Assembly (NCBI RefSeq): GCF_005889735.1
Contig: NZ_VCKY01000002.1
Coordinates: forward strand, 1 to 64,000
Origin: Nonomuraea turkmeniaca
GTDB lineage: Bacteria > Actinomycetota > Actinomycetes > Streptosporangiales > Streptosporangiaceae
Length of the DNA stretch: 64,000 nucleotides
Direction of reading: 5' to 3'
How positions within the stretch are numbered: position 1 is the stretch's first letter; each line of letters starts with the position of its first letter. The position numbers and the translations under genes are program-made. This document shows positions 52,583 to 61,618 of this stretch, piece after piece. The notes beneath the pieces are model-generated. The model ran no database searches. It was given only the letters and a program-made list of their open reading frames with translations, and was not told the origin of the DNA.

Positions 52583-53418
52583 AACAGTCGACGGGGGTTG
52601 GTCACGCGGATGGCATGGGTGGCCGCCGGGCCGAGCTTCGGGTCCGGCGCCGTGGCGTATGGGGCGTCCGAGCCGTTGACGACGACGTCGATGCCCAGCT
52701 CGCGGACGATCGCGTCGATCGCGCGCGGGCCGTAGGAAGAGGTCTCCACGAAGGTGTTCCTGTCGACCAGGCCGCGGCCGGTCCCGCCCCTGGCGATCAG
52801 GCGTTCGGAGTGCAGCGGCGCCAGGCCGGCCAGCAGCGCGAAGCACACGCGCAGCCGCGGATGCCTGGGCCTGACGACGGCGTGGAAGTAGTGCCACGCC
52901 TGGTGCATCTGCTGGACGTACGGCACCACCGCCGGCCACCACGACGGCAGGCCGTCGGCGGCCTTCGCCGGGCCGGGGTGCACGAAGAGCGGCAGGTCCC
53001 GGTCGGTGAGCACCTCCAGCAGCCGGTCGTCGGGCACGGCGGTCGCCGGTATCTGCAACCCGGCGCAGCCCCCGTCGAGGTCCTTGGCCAGCCGCTCGGG
53101 GTCGGGCTCGCTGTGGCAGGTCGCCGCCCAGACGCCGAAGGGCTCACCCAGCGCCAGCGCGCCGTCGTGATAGGCGTCGAGCAGCGGCCAGCACTCCTCG
53201 GGGGGCAGGAACTCGATGCCTAGCGGGCTCGACATCGACACCAGCGCCAGCTCCAGGCCGGTGGTGTCCCGGTGCTCGTGGTCGGCGGGATCCACCTCGT
53301 ACGGGGGCTCGCCGTCGAGGATCAACGTCCACCCGTCGAGGTAGGGCGGAGACGTGCGGGCACGCAGCGCGTCGACGAACGACCCGGTCCACAGATGCTG
53401 ATGCACGTCGATGCTCAC
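52549..53418 (-). CDS. Amidohydrolase-family protein (ACMSD-like)
   Basis: A 289-residue metal-dependent hydrolase of the amidohydrolase_2 family. The metal and catalytic motifs are DVHQHLW at the N-terminus, FVHPGPA in the middle, the His-rich helix QQMHQAWHYFHAVV and NGSDAPY near the end. Relatives are decarboxylases and lactonases such as ACMSD. GTG 53418 was chosen over 53424 because GGAGGTG sits 6 bases upstream. The C-terminus (FGDRACLTE) and stop lie within the REP-like repeat, so the natural end may have been altered. Confidence 0.82.
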   Translation of the reverse strand: MSIDVHQHLWTGSFVDALRARTSPPYLDGWTLILDGEPPYEVDPADHEHRDTTGLELALVSMSSPLGIEFLPPEECWPLLDAYHDGALALGEPFGVWAATCHSEPDPERLAKDLDGGCAGLQIPATAVPDDRLLEVLTDRDLPLFVHPGPAKAADGLPSWWPAVVPYVQQMHQAWHYFHAVVRPRHPRLRVCFALLAGLAPLHSERLIARGGTGRGLVDRNTFVETSSYGPRAIDAIVRELGIDVVVNGSDAPYATAPDPKLGPAATHAIRVTNPRRLLAFGDRACLTE

Positions 53419-53483
53419 GCCCACACCTCCCTGTATTTCCTACAAGTATTGCAGGTAAACACACCACCTGCGAAACGAGGCTC

Positions 53484-53522
53484 GTGAACCGCTTCAGTGA
53501 TACGTTTCAGTGAACCGCTTCA
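53484..53522. promoter_or_regulatory. Three abutting 13-base LacI-like operator units
   Basis: GTGAACCGCTTCA (53484-53496), GTGATACGTTTCA (53497-53509) and GTGAACCGCTTCA (53510-53522) follow each other without a gap. Each is a near-palindrome with central CG, as LacI/GalR operators have. They lie 66-104 bases upstream of the amidohydrolase start. The rest of the 369-base gap (53419-53787) holds no credible gene. Confidence 0.6.
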
Positions 53523-53787
53523 CGTGGTCATCTGTCAACGGCTCGCCCGGTGCGGACGCAGCCTGGCCTGCGTGATGAACACCAAGGTCAACCGGTGCCG
53601 ACCAGGCCGGCGACCGCATCGCCAGACCACCCGCCGCCACCCTTTCCGACCCGACCGCAGAGTCTCGGTCAGCACGCTCACGGATGATGCAGGCGAGCAG
53701 AGAGGGCTCATGCCCTTCATACGGGAGAGCACAAAGGTATAGTCGTTGCACATCAGTTCAGCAAGCTTGTTCACAAGGAGCGCGTGC

Positions 53788-54756
53788 ATGAACGCCGCCG
53801 ACGTCGCCCCCGACGCGCAGCAGGGCAGGTTCCCGCACGAGCTGATGTACGCGGCGGCGCAGCAGTACTACATGGAGGACGCCACCCAGGGCGACATCGC
53901 CAAACGGCTCGGCGTCTCCAGGGCGACCGTGAGCAGGCTGCTCACCGAGGCACGCAAGCAGGGCATCGTCGAGATCAAGGTGCACCGTCCCGCCACGCTG
54001 GCGGAGGGCCCGCTGGCCGACGAGGTCGCGCAGGCGCTCGGCCTCGAGCATGTCTACCTGGTGCCCAAGGTCAGCGGCCCGACGCTGGGCCCCTGGCTGG
54101 CGCCCGGCGTGGCCCGCGCGCTGGCCGCCGCGGGCCTGGAGTCCGGCGACGTCGTGCTGGTCTCCTCCGGCAGCACCGTCTACGAGTGCGCCCGCGAGGG
54201 GCTCGGCAGGTTCCCCGGCGTCACGATCGCGCCGGCGGTCGGCGGCCAGCAGGAGCCGCAGCCGTGGTTCCAGACCAACGAGACCACCCGCATCCTGGCC
54301 GAACGCGTCGGCGGCGTGCCCGCCTACCTCTACGCGCCCGCCCTGCCAGGACCCGAGCTGTTCTACTCGCTGCAGCACGAGCCGTCGGTGCGCCGCGTGA
54401 TGGACCTGTGGGCGCACGCCAAGTGCGCGCTCGTCGGCGTCGGCTCCGCGCCGCTGATGCGGCAGACGGTGCCCGCCCTCATGCCGCGCGACGCCGACAG
54501 CCTGCGCCAGGCCGTGGGCGATGTCTGCATGCGCGTGTACGACCGCGACGGCGCCCCGATCACCTATCCGGGCAGCGAGCGCCTGGTGGCCACCAAGCTG
54601 GAGGAGTTGCGCCGCGTCCCCATCGTGATCGCGGTCGCGGTGGGCGCGGAGAAGGTGCTCTCGATCGTCGCGGGAGCCAGGGGCGGCTACTTCAACCGGC
54701 TCGTCACCGACACGCCGACCGCGGAAGGCCTGGTGGCCGCCGCTCGCCAGCTCTGA
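53788..54756 (+). CDS. SorC/DeoR-type sugar-binding transcriptional regulator
   Basis: A 322-residue SorC-family regulator. The N-terminal HTH is MEDATQGDIAKRLGVSRATVSRLLTEARKQ-like with KVHRP following, and the sugar-phosphate-binding domain extends to the end (DVVLVSSGSTVYE, LWAHAKCALVGVGSAP, GGYFNRLVTDTPTAEGLV). LsrR and CggR belong here; effectors are phosphosugars. ATG 53788 is preceded by AAGGAG. It heads the sugar/polyol gene set on the same strand, 145 bases before the binding-protein gene, and likely regulates it. Confidence 0.88.
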   Translation: MNAADVAPDAQQGRFPHELMYAAAQQYYMEDATQGDIAKRLGVSRATVSRLLTEARKQGIVEIKVHRPATLAEGPLADEVAQALGLEHVYLVPKVSGPTLGPWLAPGVARALAAAGLESGDVVLVSSGSTVYECAREGLGRFPGVTIAPAVGGQQEPQPWFQTNETTRILAERVGGVPAYLYAPALPGPELFYSLQHEPSVRRVMDLWAHAKCALVGVGSAPLMRQTVPALMPRDADSLRQAVGDVCMRVYDRDGAPITYPGSERLVATKLEELRRVPIVIAVAVGAEKVLSIVAGARGGYFNRLVTDTPTAEGLVAAARQL

Positions 54757-54850
54757 ACATCTGTGCTGGACAAAGTTTCTGACCGCGCGCTAACGTGAGC
54801 CGCACCACGGGATTTCCCCTCGTGTGAGGGCATGCCCGTGTCTCGGGGGC

Positions 54851-54900
54851 AGCGAGCGAATGGATCCGTCCGCGAGGACGTAGCGAGTGAGGAACGAATC
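54851..54900. repeat. GAGCGAA-type repeat patch before the binding-protein gene
   Basis: AGCGAGCGAATGGATCC and GAGTGAGGAACGAATCC form an imperfect inverted/direct repeat around a small hairpin CGTCC-GCGA-GGACG (54867-54880). A related GAGCGAGCG-AGCGAGCGAAC block lies at 59469-59489. The patch occupies the leader of the ABC operon. Confidence 0.4.
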
Positions 54901-54901
54901 C

Positions 54902-55999
54902 GTGAACAGAGCTCAGATGCGGACCTCCGCGTTCGCCGCAGTGGCAGTGCTCGCCGGCTCGGTGCTGGCCGGGTGCGGCTCAGGCTCCGGCTCCACCGGT
55001 GGAACCAGCGGCGCGACCGCCGGCGGGGGCGACCTGCAGAACGCCAAGGTCGCCTTCCTCATGCCGGACCTCGCGTCGACCAGGTACGAGCTGCAGGACA
55101 AGCCGCTGTTCGAGGCGCGGATGAAGCAGCTCTGCCCGACCTGCGAGGTCATCTACCAGAACGCCGACTCCGACGCCGCCAAGCAGCAGCAGCAGGCCAA
55201 CTCCGCGCTCGCCCAGGGCGTCAAGGCCATCGTGCTCGACCCGGTCGACTCCGCCGCGGCGGCCACCATCGTCAAGTCGGCCCAGTCGCAGCAGGTGCCG
55301 ATCATCGCCTACGACCGGCCCATCCCGGCCACGCCCGCCGACTACTACATCTCGTTCGACAACGAGAAGATCGGCGCGATGATCGCCCAGTCCCTCGTGG
55401 ACCACCTGAAGAAGGAGAACGCGGAGGGCGGGATCCTCCAGGTCAACGGCTCCCCCACCGACGCCGCGGCCGGGCTGATCAAGAAGGGCATCCACAGCGC
55501 GGTCGACCCGAGCGGCTTCAAGCTGCTGGCCGAGTACGACACCCCCGACTGGCAGCCGGAGAAGGCGCAGACCTGGGTGAGCGGCCAGATCACGCAGTTC
55601 AAGGACCAGATCGTCGGCGTGGTCGCGGCCAACGACGGCACCGGCGGCGGCTCGATCGCCGCGTTCAAGGCCGCGGGCGTGAAGGTGCCGCCGGTCACCG
55701 GCAACGACGCCGAGGTGGCCGCCGCGCAGCGCATCATCGCCGGCGACCAGTACAACACGATCTCCAAGCCCATCAAGATCGTGGCCGAGGCGTCGGCGAA
55801 CGTGGCCTGGGAGTTCATGCAGGGCAAGAAGCCCGCAGGCAAGGCCACGCTGTACAACACGCCGTCCGAGCTGTTCACCCCCACGGTCGTGACCAAGGAG
55901 AACATCAAGGAAGTGTTGTTCGACAGCGGCATCATGAAGGCAGCGGACGTGTGCACCGGCGAGTACGCCAAGGGCTGCGGCGAGCTCGGAATCAAGTAA
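54902..55999 (+). CDS. Ribose-type sugar-binding lipoprotein
   Basis: A 365-residue periplasmic-binding protein of the RbsB/XylF type (Peripla_BP_4). A signal peptide with lipobox VLAGC (about 19-23) and a Gly/Ser-rich linker precede the two-domain binding fold (KVAFLMPDLASTRYE, VKAIVLDPVDSAAAA, VGVVAANDGTGGG). The opening resembles xylose-binding proteins. GTG 54902 gives a normal signal peptide; GTG 54887 would add five residues coded in the repeat patch. First gene of the importer; it overlaps the ATPase gene by one base (TAATG). Confidence 0.9.
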   Translation: MNRAQMRTSAFAAVAVLAGSVLAGCGSGSGSTGGTSGATAGGGDLQNAKVAFLMPDLASTRYELQDKPLFEARMKQLCPTCEVIYQNADSDAAKQQQQANSALAQGVKAIVLDPVDSAAAATIVKSAQSQQVPIIAYDRPIPATPADYYISFDNEKIGAMIAQSLVDHLKKENAEGGILQVNGSPTDAAAGLIKKGIHSAVDPSGFKLLAEYDTPDWQPEKAQTWVSGQITQFKDQIVGVVAANDGTGGGSIAAFKAAGVKVPPVTGNDAEVAAAQRIIAGDQYNTISKPIKIVAEASANVAWEFMQGKKPAGKATLYNTPSELFTPTVVTKENIKEVLFDSGIMKAADVCTGEYAKGCGELGIK

Positions 56000-56760
56000 T
56001 GGACGTTCTTACCCTCCGCGGGATCAGCAAGACCTTCGGGGCGGTGGCCGCGCTCACCGGCATCGACCTCGATGTGGCCGCCGGCCAGGTCGTCGCGGTC
56101 GTCGGCGACAACGGCGCGGGCAAGTCGACGCTGGTCAAGATCCTTTCGGGCGTGCACCCGCCGGACTCGGGCACGATCACGTTCGAGGGGAACGAGGTCG
56201 AGATCCCGACCCCGGCCGCCGCGCACAAGCTCGGCATCGCCACCGTCTTCCAGGACCTGGCGTTGTGCGAGAACCTCAACGTCATCCAGAACCTCTTCCT
56301 CGGCCAGGAGATCCGCCCGCTGCGGTTGAACGACGTGGCCATGGAGACCCGCTCGTGGGAGCTGCTCCGCCAGCTCTCGGCCAAGATCCCGAGCGTGCGG
56401 GTGCCGGTCGCGGCGCTGTCCGGCGGCCAGCGGCAGACGGTCGCCATCGCCAGGTCGTTGCTCGGCGACCCGAAGATCATCATCCTCGACGAGCCGACCG
56501 CCGCGCTCGGCGTGGCGCAGACGGCCGAGGTGCTCAACCTGGTCGAGCGGCTGCGGGAGAACGGCCTGGGCGTCATCATGATCAGCCACAACATGGCGGA
56601 CGTGAAGGCCGTCGCCGACACCGTGGCGGTGCTGCGGCTCGGCCGCAACAACGGCGTCTTCGACGTGAGCGAGGTCACCACCGAGGACATCATCGCCGCC
56701 ATCACCGGCGCCACCGACAACGCCGTCTCCCGCCGGGCGCAGAAAGGAACGCCGTCATGA
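55999..56760 (+). CDS. Sugar ABC transporter ATP-binding protein, single domain
   Basis: A 253-residue ATPase of the carbohydrate CUT2 type: Walker A GDNGAGKST, Q-loop VFQDLAL, signature LSGGQRQTVAIARSL, Walker B IIILDEPTAALG and the SHNM H-loop. It has a single nucleotide domain, as in FrcA/XylG-short systems, instead of the double RbsA form. Stop and next start overlap as ATGA. It energises the permease that follows. Confidence 0.92.
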   Translation: MDVLTLRGISKTFGAVAALTGIDLDVAAGQVVAVVGDNGAGKSTLVKILSGVHPPDSGTITFEGNEVEIPTPAAAHKLGIATVFQDLALCENLNVIQNLFLGQEIRPLRLNDVAMETRSWELLRQLSAKIPSVRVPVAALSGGQRQTVAIARSLLGDPKIIILDEPTAALGVAQTAEVLNLVERLRENGLGVIMISHNMADVKAVADTVAVLRLGRNNGVFDVSEVTTEDIIAAITGATDNAVSRRAQKGTPS

Positions 56761-57989
56761 GCACGCTCACCACGGACCGGCAGGACGAGCGCCTTCAGAA
56801 CCGCGACGGGCTGCGCGGCGCGCTCGCCGACGTGATCGAGCGGGCCCGCGGCGGCGACCTGGGCGTCATCCCGGTCGTGGTCGGGCTCGTGGTCATCTGG
56901 ACGGTTCTGCAGGTGCTCAACCCGATCTTCCTGTCCAGCGCGAACCTGGTGAACCTCACCCTCGAATCCGCCGCCGTCGGCATCATCGCGCTCGGCATCG
57001 TGTGCGTGCTGCTCGTGGGCCAGATCGACCTGTCGGTCGGCTCGGTGAGCGGTCTGTCGGGCGCGGTGCTCGCGGTGTTGTTCGTGGGCGAGGGGCTGCC
57101 GGTCTGGCTGGCCGTCGCGGCCTCGGTCGTCATGGGTGCGGTGATCGGCTGGGTGTACGGGCAGCTGTTCAACAGGTTCGGGGTGCCGAGCTTCGTGATC
57201 ACGCTGGCCGGGCTGCTGGCCTTTCTCGGGCTCCAGCTGTACGTGCTGGGCACGAAGGGGTCGATCAACCTGCCGTTCGACTCGGGGCTGGTGAACTTCG
57301 CGCAGCTGGACTTCGTACCGGCCTGGTTGTCGTACACGTTCGCGGTGATCGCCGCGGTCTGGCTGTTCGACAGCGGCTACCTGCACGCGCGGGAGCGGCG
57401 CCGGGCAGGGCTGTCGGCAAGAGGCGTGTCCACGCTCGCGCTCAGGAGCGTGGCGCTGCTGGCGGTGCTGGCCTTCGTGGTCTGGTACCTCGGGCAGACG
57501 CGTGGCGTCGGCTGGATGTTCGTCTTCTTCGTCGCGTTGGTGCTGATCATGCACTACCTGCTGTCGCGGACGAAGTGGGGGCGGGCGGTCTACGCCGTGG
57601 GCGGCAACGTGGAGGCCGCCCGACGGGCGGGCATCAACGTCAAGGCGATCTACACCTCGGTGTTCGTGTTGTGCTCGACGTTCGCGGCGGTCGGCGGCAT
57701 CCTGGCCGCGGCCAGGCTCGCGGCCGCCAACCAGAGCAGCGGCTCGGGCGACGTCAACCTCAACGCGATCGCGGCGGCGGTGATCGGCGGAACGAGCCTG
57801 TTCGGCGGGCGCGGCACCGCCTTCGGCGCGCTGCTCGGGATCATCGTCATCCAGTCGATCTCCAGCGGGCTGACGCTGCTCAACCTGGACTCCTCGATCA
57901 GGTTCGTGGTCACCGGCGCGGTGCTGCTGCTCGCGGTGATCGTCGACTCTGTGTCGCGCCGGTCGAGGACCTCCCACGGCAGGGCGTGA
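56757..57989 (+). CDS. Sugar ABC transporter permease (xylose/ribose type)
   Basis: A 410-residue CUT2-type permease with about ten or more helices, in the longer form typical of XylH. Landmarks are LTLESAAVGIIALGIVCVLLVGQIDLSVGSV, GVPSFVITLAGLLAF-like segment, GRAVYAVGGNVEAARRAGINV and AAAVIGGTSLFGGRGTA. It overlaps the ATPase by four bases and the first FGGY kinase by one. With the binding protein and ATPase it makes a complete importer. Confidence 0.92.
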   Translation: MSTLTTDRQDERLQNRDGLRGALADVIERARGGDLGVIPVVVGLVVIWTVLQVLNPIFLSSANLVNLTLESAAVGIIALGIVCVLLVGQIDLSVGSVSGLSGAVLAVLFVGEGLPVWLAVAASVVMGAVIGWVYGQLFNRFGVPSFVITLAGLLAFLGLQLYVLGTKGSINLPFDSGLVNFAQLDFVPAWLSYTFAVIAAVWLFDSGYLHARERRRAGLSARGVSTLALRSVALLAVLAFVVWYLGQTRGVGWMFVFFVALVLIMHYLLSRTKWGRAVYAVGGNVEAARRAGINVKAIYTSVFVLCSTFAAVGGILAAARLAAANQSSGSGDVNLNAIAAAVIGGTSLFGGRGTAFGALLGIIVIQSISSGLTLLNLDSSIRFVVTGAVLLLAVIVDSVSRRSRTSHGRA

Positions 57990-59470
57990 TGGCGATCATC
58001 TGCGTGGACGCGGGGACCACGGTCATCAAGGCGGTCGCGTACGACGCCGCGGGCGCCGAGTCGGCCGTCGCCCGGCGCGAGACCGTGGTGTCCAGGCCGG
58101 AGCCCGGCCATGCCGAGCAGGACATGGGAGCGGTCTGGGACGCGGTCGTGGCCACGGTCCGTGAGGTCGCGACCGGGCACGTCGACTTCGTTGCGGTGAC
58201 GGCGCAGGGCGACGGCTGCTGGCCGGTCGGCGCGGACCTCGAGCCCACCGGGCCGGCCATCCTGTGGAACGACGCCCGTGCGGCGGCCACCGTGGACGCC
58301 TGGACCCGGGACGGACTGGCCGCGGCGGCGTTCCGCGTCAACGGGTCCTCGGCCGCGTCCGGGCTCCCGCACGCGATCCTGACCTGGCTCCACACGAACG
58401 ACCCCGAACGGCTGGACCGGTCGGCCGCCGTGCTGACCTGCGGCGGCTGGATCTTCGCGAAGCTGACCGGAGAGCTGGTCGCGGACGAGTCGGACGCCTC
58501 CGCGCCGTTCATGGACCTGCGGGCACGGGCCTACTCGGCCGAACTGCTCGCCCTGTTCGGCCTGGAGTGGGCCGAACGGCTCCTTCCACCGGTCCGTTCC
58601 TGCCCCGTCGCCCAGCTGACCGCGGACGCGGCGGCAGCGCTGGGGCTGGCCGCCGGGACGCCGGTCGTGATGGCCCCGTACGACATCGCCGCGACCGCGC
58701 TCGGCGCGGGCGCGGTCACGGCCGGGCAGGCGTGCGGCATCCTCGGGACCACGCTGTGCACCGAGGTCCTCCTCGACTCCCCCGCGTTGGACGGCGAGCC
58801 GACCGGCATCACGATCGCGCTGCCCGGGGGTTATCTGCGGGCGTTCCCCACGTTCGCGGGCACGGAGGTGGTGCAGTGGACGTGCCGCCTGCTGGGGCTG
58901 CGCGAGCCGGCGGAGCTGGGCGAGCTGGCCGGGCGGAGCGCGCCGGGCGCGGGCGGGCTGACGTTCCTGCCCTACCTGTCGCCCGCCGGCGAGCGGGCGC
59001 CCTTCACGGACCCCCTCGCGCGGGGGGCGATGCTCGGCATGTCGTTCGAGCATGGCCGTGAGCACGTCGCGCGGGCGGCGCTCGAAGGGCTCACCATGGT
59101 GATCAAGGACTGCCTGGCGGCCACCGGCGCGGCCCCGACGGAGTTGCGGGTGTGCGGGGGCGGGTCGGCCAGCACCGCCTGGCTCGGGATGATCGCCGAC
59201 GTCACCGGGCTGCCGGTGCGACGCTCGGCCGACACCGAGGTGGGGGCGCGGGGTGCGTATCTGGTGGGGCTGGCCGCGACCGGTGCCGCGCCGTCCGTCG
59301 CGGCGGCCGCCGCCGATCACGTACGCCTGCGCGACGCGGTCGAGCCCGACCCGGGGCGGCAGGCGTTCTACGCGCGCCTGTTCGCCGACTTCCTGACGCT
59401 GCGTGCGGCCACCGGGGGTTCGTGGCCGTTGCTGGGTGAGATGCGCGACCGTTCAAGGGGCCGTTCATGA
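57989..59470 (+). CDS. FGGY-family carbohydrate kinase (polyol-kinase-like)
   Basis: A 493-residue FGGY kinase. Domain 1 opens with CVDAGTTVIKAVAYD and has VTAQGDGCWPV, a form common in erythritol/pentitol-type kinases, with ILWNDARAA following; domain 2 has GILGTTLCTEV, FLPYLSPAGERAPF and LRVCGGGSASTAWLGMIADVTG with the FGGY signature 2. It should phosphorylate a C4-C5 sugar alcohol or ketose taken up by the adjacent importer. The ATG overlaps the permease stop (TGATG). Its stop lies in a GAGCGAGC-type repeat. Confidence 0.88.
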   Translation: MAIICVDAGTTVIKAVAYDAAGAESAVARRETVVSRPEPGHAEQDMGAVWDAVVATVREVATGHVDFVAVTAQGDGCWPVGADLEPTGPAILWNDARAAATVDAWTRDGLAAAAFRVNGSSAASGLPHAILTWLHTNDPERLDRSAAVLTCGGWIFAKLTGELVADESDASAPFMDLRARAYSAELLALFGLEWAERLLPPVRSCPVAQLTADAAAALGLAAGTPVVMAPYDIAATALGAGAVTAGQACGILGTTLCTEVLLDSPALDGEPTGITIALPGGYLRAFPTFAGTEVVQWTCRLLGLREPAELGELAGRSAPGAGGLTFLPYLSPAGERAPFTDPLARGAMLGMSFEHGREHVARAALEGLTMVIKDCLAATGAAPTELRVCGGGSASTAWLGMIADVTGLPVRRSADTEVGARGAYLVGLAATGAAPSVAAAAADHVRLRDAVEPDPGRQAFYARLFADFLTLRAATGGSWPLLGEMRDRSRGRS

Positions 59471-59489
59471 GCGAGCGCAGCGAGCGAAC
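59469..59489. repeat. GAGCGAGC-type short repeat at the end of the first FGGY gene
   Basis: GAGCGAGCGCAGCGAGCGAA with neighbouring CGTTCATG copies (59462 and 59510 region) forms a short inverted/direct repeat at the junction of the two kinase genes. Similar blocks are dispersed in many actinomycete genomes. Confidence 0.45.
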
Positions 59490-59537
59490 AATCAGACACA
59501 GCCGTGTCACGTTCATGCGACCGACGAAGGAGGGCGC

Positions 59538-61004
59538 ATGAACGTGTGGATCGGCATCGACCTCGGCACGCAGAGCGTGCGGGCGATGGCCGTCGGCGAG
59601 ACCGGCGAGGTGCTCGGCGCGGCCGGGCGGCCGCTGACCAGCCACCGTGACGGGCCCCGCCACGAGCAGGACCCCGAGGAGTGGTGGCGGGCGCTGGCCG
59701 CCGCCACCCGTGAGGCGCTGCGTGACGTGCCCCCTTCCCTGGTCGCGGGCGTGGCCGTGGCCGCGACCTCTGGAACGATCCTGCTCACGGACGTTTCCGG
59801 CAGGCCGTTGACGCCCGCTCTCATGTACGACGACCGCCGCGCCGACGCCGACCTGGCCAACGAGGTGGGCGCGGCCGTGTGGGAGCGGCTCGGCTACCGC
59901 CGCATGCAACCCAACTGGGCGCTGCCGAAGCTGCTGTGGCTCCTCCGCGACGCTCCCGCCGGGGCCCGGCCGGCGCACCAGAACGACTTCGTGAACCGGC
60001 GCCTGGTCGGGCACGAGGTGCCCACGGATCTGAGCAACGCGCTCAAGACCGGCGTGGACCTGATCGAGGAGCGCTGGCCTGCCGAAGTGCTGGACCTGGT
60101 GCCTCCGGAGATCCTTCCCGAGGTCGTGCGGCCCGGCACCCGGCTGGGCGTGGTCTGCGCGGCCGCCGCTGAGGAGACCGGCATCCCCGCGGGCACACCG
60201 GTGATCGCCGGGACCACGGACGGCTGCGCGGCCCAGCTCGGCGCGGGCGCCACCCGGGTCGGCAGCTGGAACTCGGTGCTGGGCACGACGCTGGTGCTCA
60301 AGGGCGTGACGAAGGAGCTGCTCCACGACCCGCTCGGCGTGGTGTATTCGCACCGCGCCCCGGACGGCTCATGGCTGCCGGGCGGCGCGTCCAGTACGGG
60401 GGCGGGCGCGCTGACCCGCGACCTGCCCGGCCGCGACCTGGACGCGCTGAGCGCCCAGGCCGCCGAGAGTTTCGGGCTGGGACGGATGGATGACGGCCGT
60501 TCCGCGACCGGGGACAGCCGGCCCGCATCCGCGCCCGTCACCTATCCGCTGGTGTCGCGCGGCGAGCGCTTCCCGTTCGCCGCCCCCGACGCCGAGACCT
60601 TCACCCTCGGCGCCCCGGTCGGCGACGTGGACCGCTACGCCGCCATCATCCTGGGCGCGGCCTTCATCGAGCGTCTCTGCTTCGACTACCTCGACCTCCT
60701 CGGCGCACCCGTGGACGGCGAGGTGATCCTGACCGGCGGCGCCACCCGCAGCGCATTCTGGACCCAGGTGCGGGCGGACGTCCTGGGACGTCCCGTGACG
60801 CTGCGCGAGAACGCCGAGCCCGCCCTCGGCATGGCCGTCCTGGCAGGCGGCGACCCCACCCGGATGATCAGGACCCGCGCGACGGTGGACCCGTCCGGCG
60901 CCGGCTTCGGAGAGCCGTACATCCGCTTCATCGAGGAGCTGGAGCGGCGCGGCTGGCTCGCCGGCGCGGCCGCGCGACACGCTCGTGAGAGGACCGCCCG
61001 ATGA
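59538..61004 (+). CDS. Second FGGY-family kinase (ribulokinase-like)
   Basis: A 488-residue FGGY kinase, distinct from its neighbour. WIGIDLGTQSVRAMAV opens domain 1; ATSGTILLTDVSGRPLTPALMYDDRRA resembles the D-ribulokinase/sedoheptulokinase-like branch; domain 2 contains AGTTDGCAAQLGAGA, NSVLGTTLVLKG and ILTGGATRSAFWTQVRADVLGRPV. GAAGGAGGG precedes ATG 59538. Two different kinases in one operon suggest either two substrates or a two-step phosphorylation, such as polyol then ketose. Confidence 0.88.
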   Translation: MNVWIGIDLGTQSVRAMAVGETGEVLGAAGRPLTSHRDGPRHEQDPEEWWRALAAATREALRDVPPSLVAGVAVAATSGTILLTDVSGRPLTPALMYDDRRADADLANEVGAAVWERLGYRRMQPNWALPKLLWLLRDAPAGARPAHQNDFVNRRLVGHEVPTDLSNALKTGVDLIEERWPAEVLDLVPPEILPEVVRPGTRLGVVCAAAAEETGIPAGTPVIAGTTDGCAAQLGAGATRVGSWNSVLGTTLVLKGVTKELLHDPLGVVYSHRAPDGSWLPGGASSTGAGALTRDLPGRDLDALSAQAAESFGLGRMDDGRSATGDSRPASAPVTYPLVSRGERFPFAAPDAETFTLGAPVGDVDRYAAIILGAAFIERLCFDYLDLLGAPVDGEVILTGGATRSAFWTQVRADVLGRPVTLRENAEPALGMAVLAGGDPTRMIRTRATVDPSGAGFGEPYIRFIEELERRGWLAGAAARHARERTAR

Positions 61005-61618
61005 CCGACCTCGTCCTCGTGCGCCATGGCGAGACCGTCTGGCACGCCGAGAACCGCTATGCCGGCGTCAGCGACATCGAGCTGACCCCACGTGGCTACG
61101 AGCAAGCCGAACGGCTCGCCGAATGGACGGCGAACGCGGACCTGGCGGTGGTGTGGGCCTCCACGCTCAGCCGGGCCGTGATCACCGCCGAGGCGAGCGC
61201 CGCCAAGGCGGGGCTCCCCCTGCACACCGACGCCCGGCTGCGCGAGCTGGACTTCGGCCAGGCAGAGGGCCTGACCGCCGCCGAGATGAAGGAACGGTTC
61301 CCCGGCGCCCGCGCCGCCTTCGAGTCCGACCCCGCCGCGCACCCGCTCCCCGGCGGCGAGGACCCGCACGCGGCCGCCACCCGCTTCGTCGCGGCCCTGC
61401 ACGACATCGCCGCCGCGAACCCCGGCGCCCGCGTCCTGGTGGTCGCGCACACGACCGCCATCAGGCTGGCCCTGTGCCGGCTGATCGGCGTCCCGCTCGG
61501 CGAGTACCGCCGGTTGTTCCCGCGCCTGGACAACTGCGCACTGACCGAGCTACGCGTGCGCGACCAGGGGCGGGCCGCGTTGCTGCAGTACAACTCCCCG
61601 ATTGGAGCCGTTCGTTGA
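61001..61618 (+). CDS. Histidine phosphatase (phosphoglycerate-mutase superfamily)
   Basis: A 205-residue phosphatase. The RHGET motif (LVLVRHGETVWHAENRYAG) supplies the phosphorylated His and Arg; second Arg in LSRAVITAE, Glu in LRELDFGQAEG and the late His in VVAHTTAIR complete the site. Such proteins dephosphorylate small sugar phosphates or act as mutases. ATG overlaps the kinase stop (ATGA). It may remove a phosphate from the catabolic intermediate or limit build-up of toxic phosphosugar. Confidence 0.9.
   Translation: MTDLVLVRHGETVWHAENRYAGVSDIELTPRGYEQAERLAEWTANADLAVVWASTLSRAVITAEASAAKAGLPLHTDARLRELDFGQAEGLTAAEMKERFPGARAAFESDPAAHPLPGGEDPHAAATRFVAALHDIAAANPGARVLVVAHTTAIRLALCRLIGVPLGEYRRLFPRLDNCALTELRVRDQGRAALLQYNSPIGAVR

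Noticed and set aside
53494..53751. 85-residue open frame between the amidohydrolase and SorC genes
   Set aside because: Overlaps the operator-like triple array, has no ribosome site and no family resemblance.
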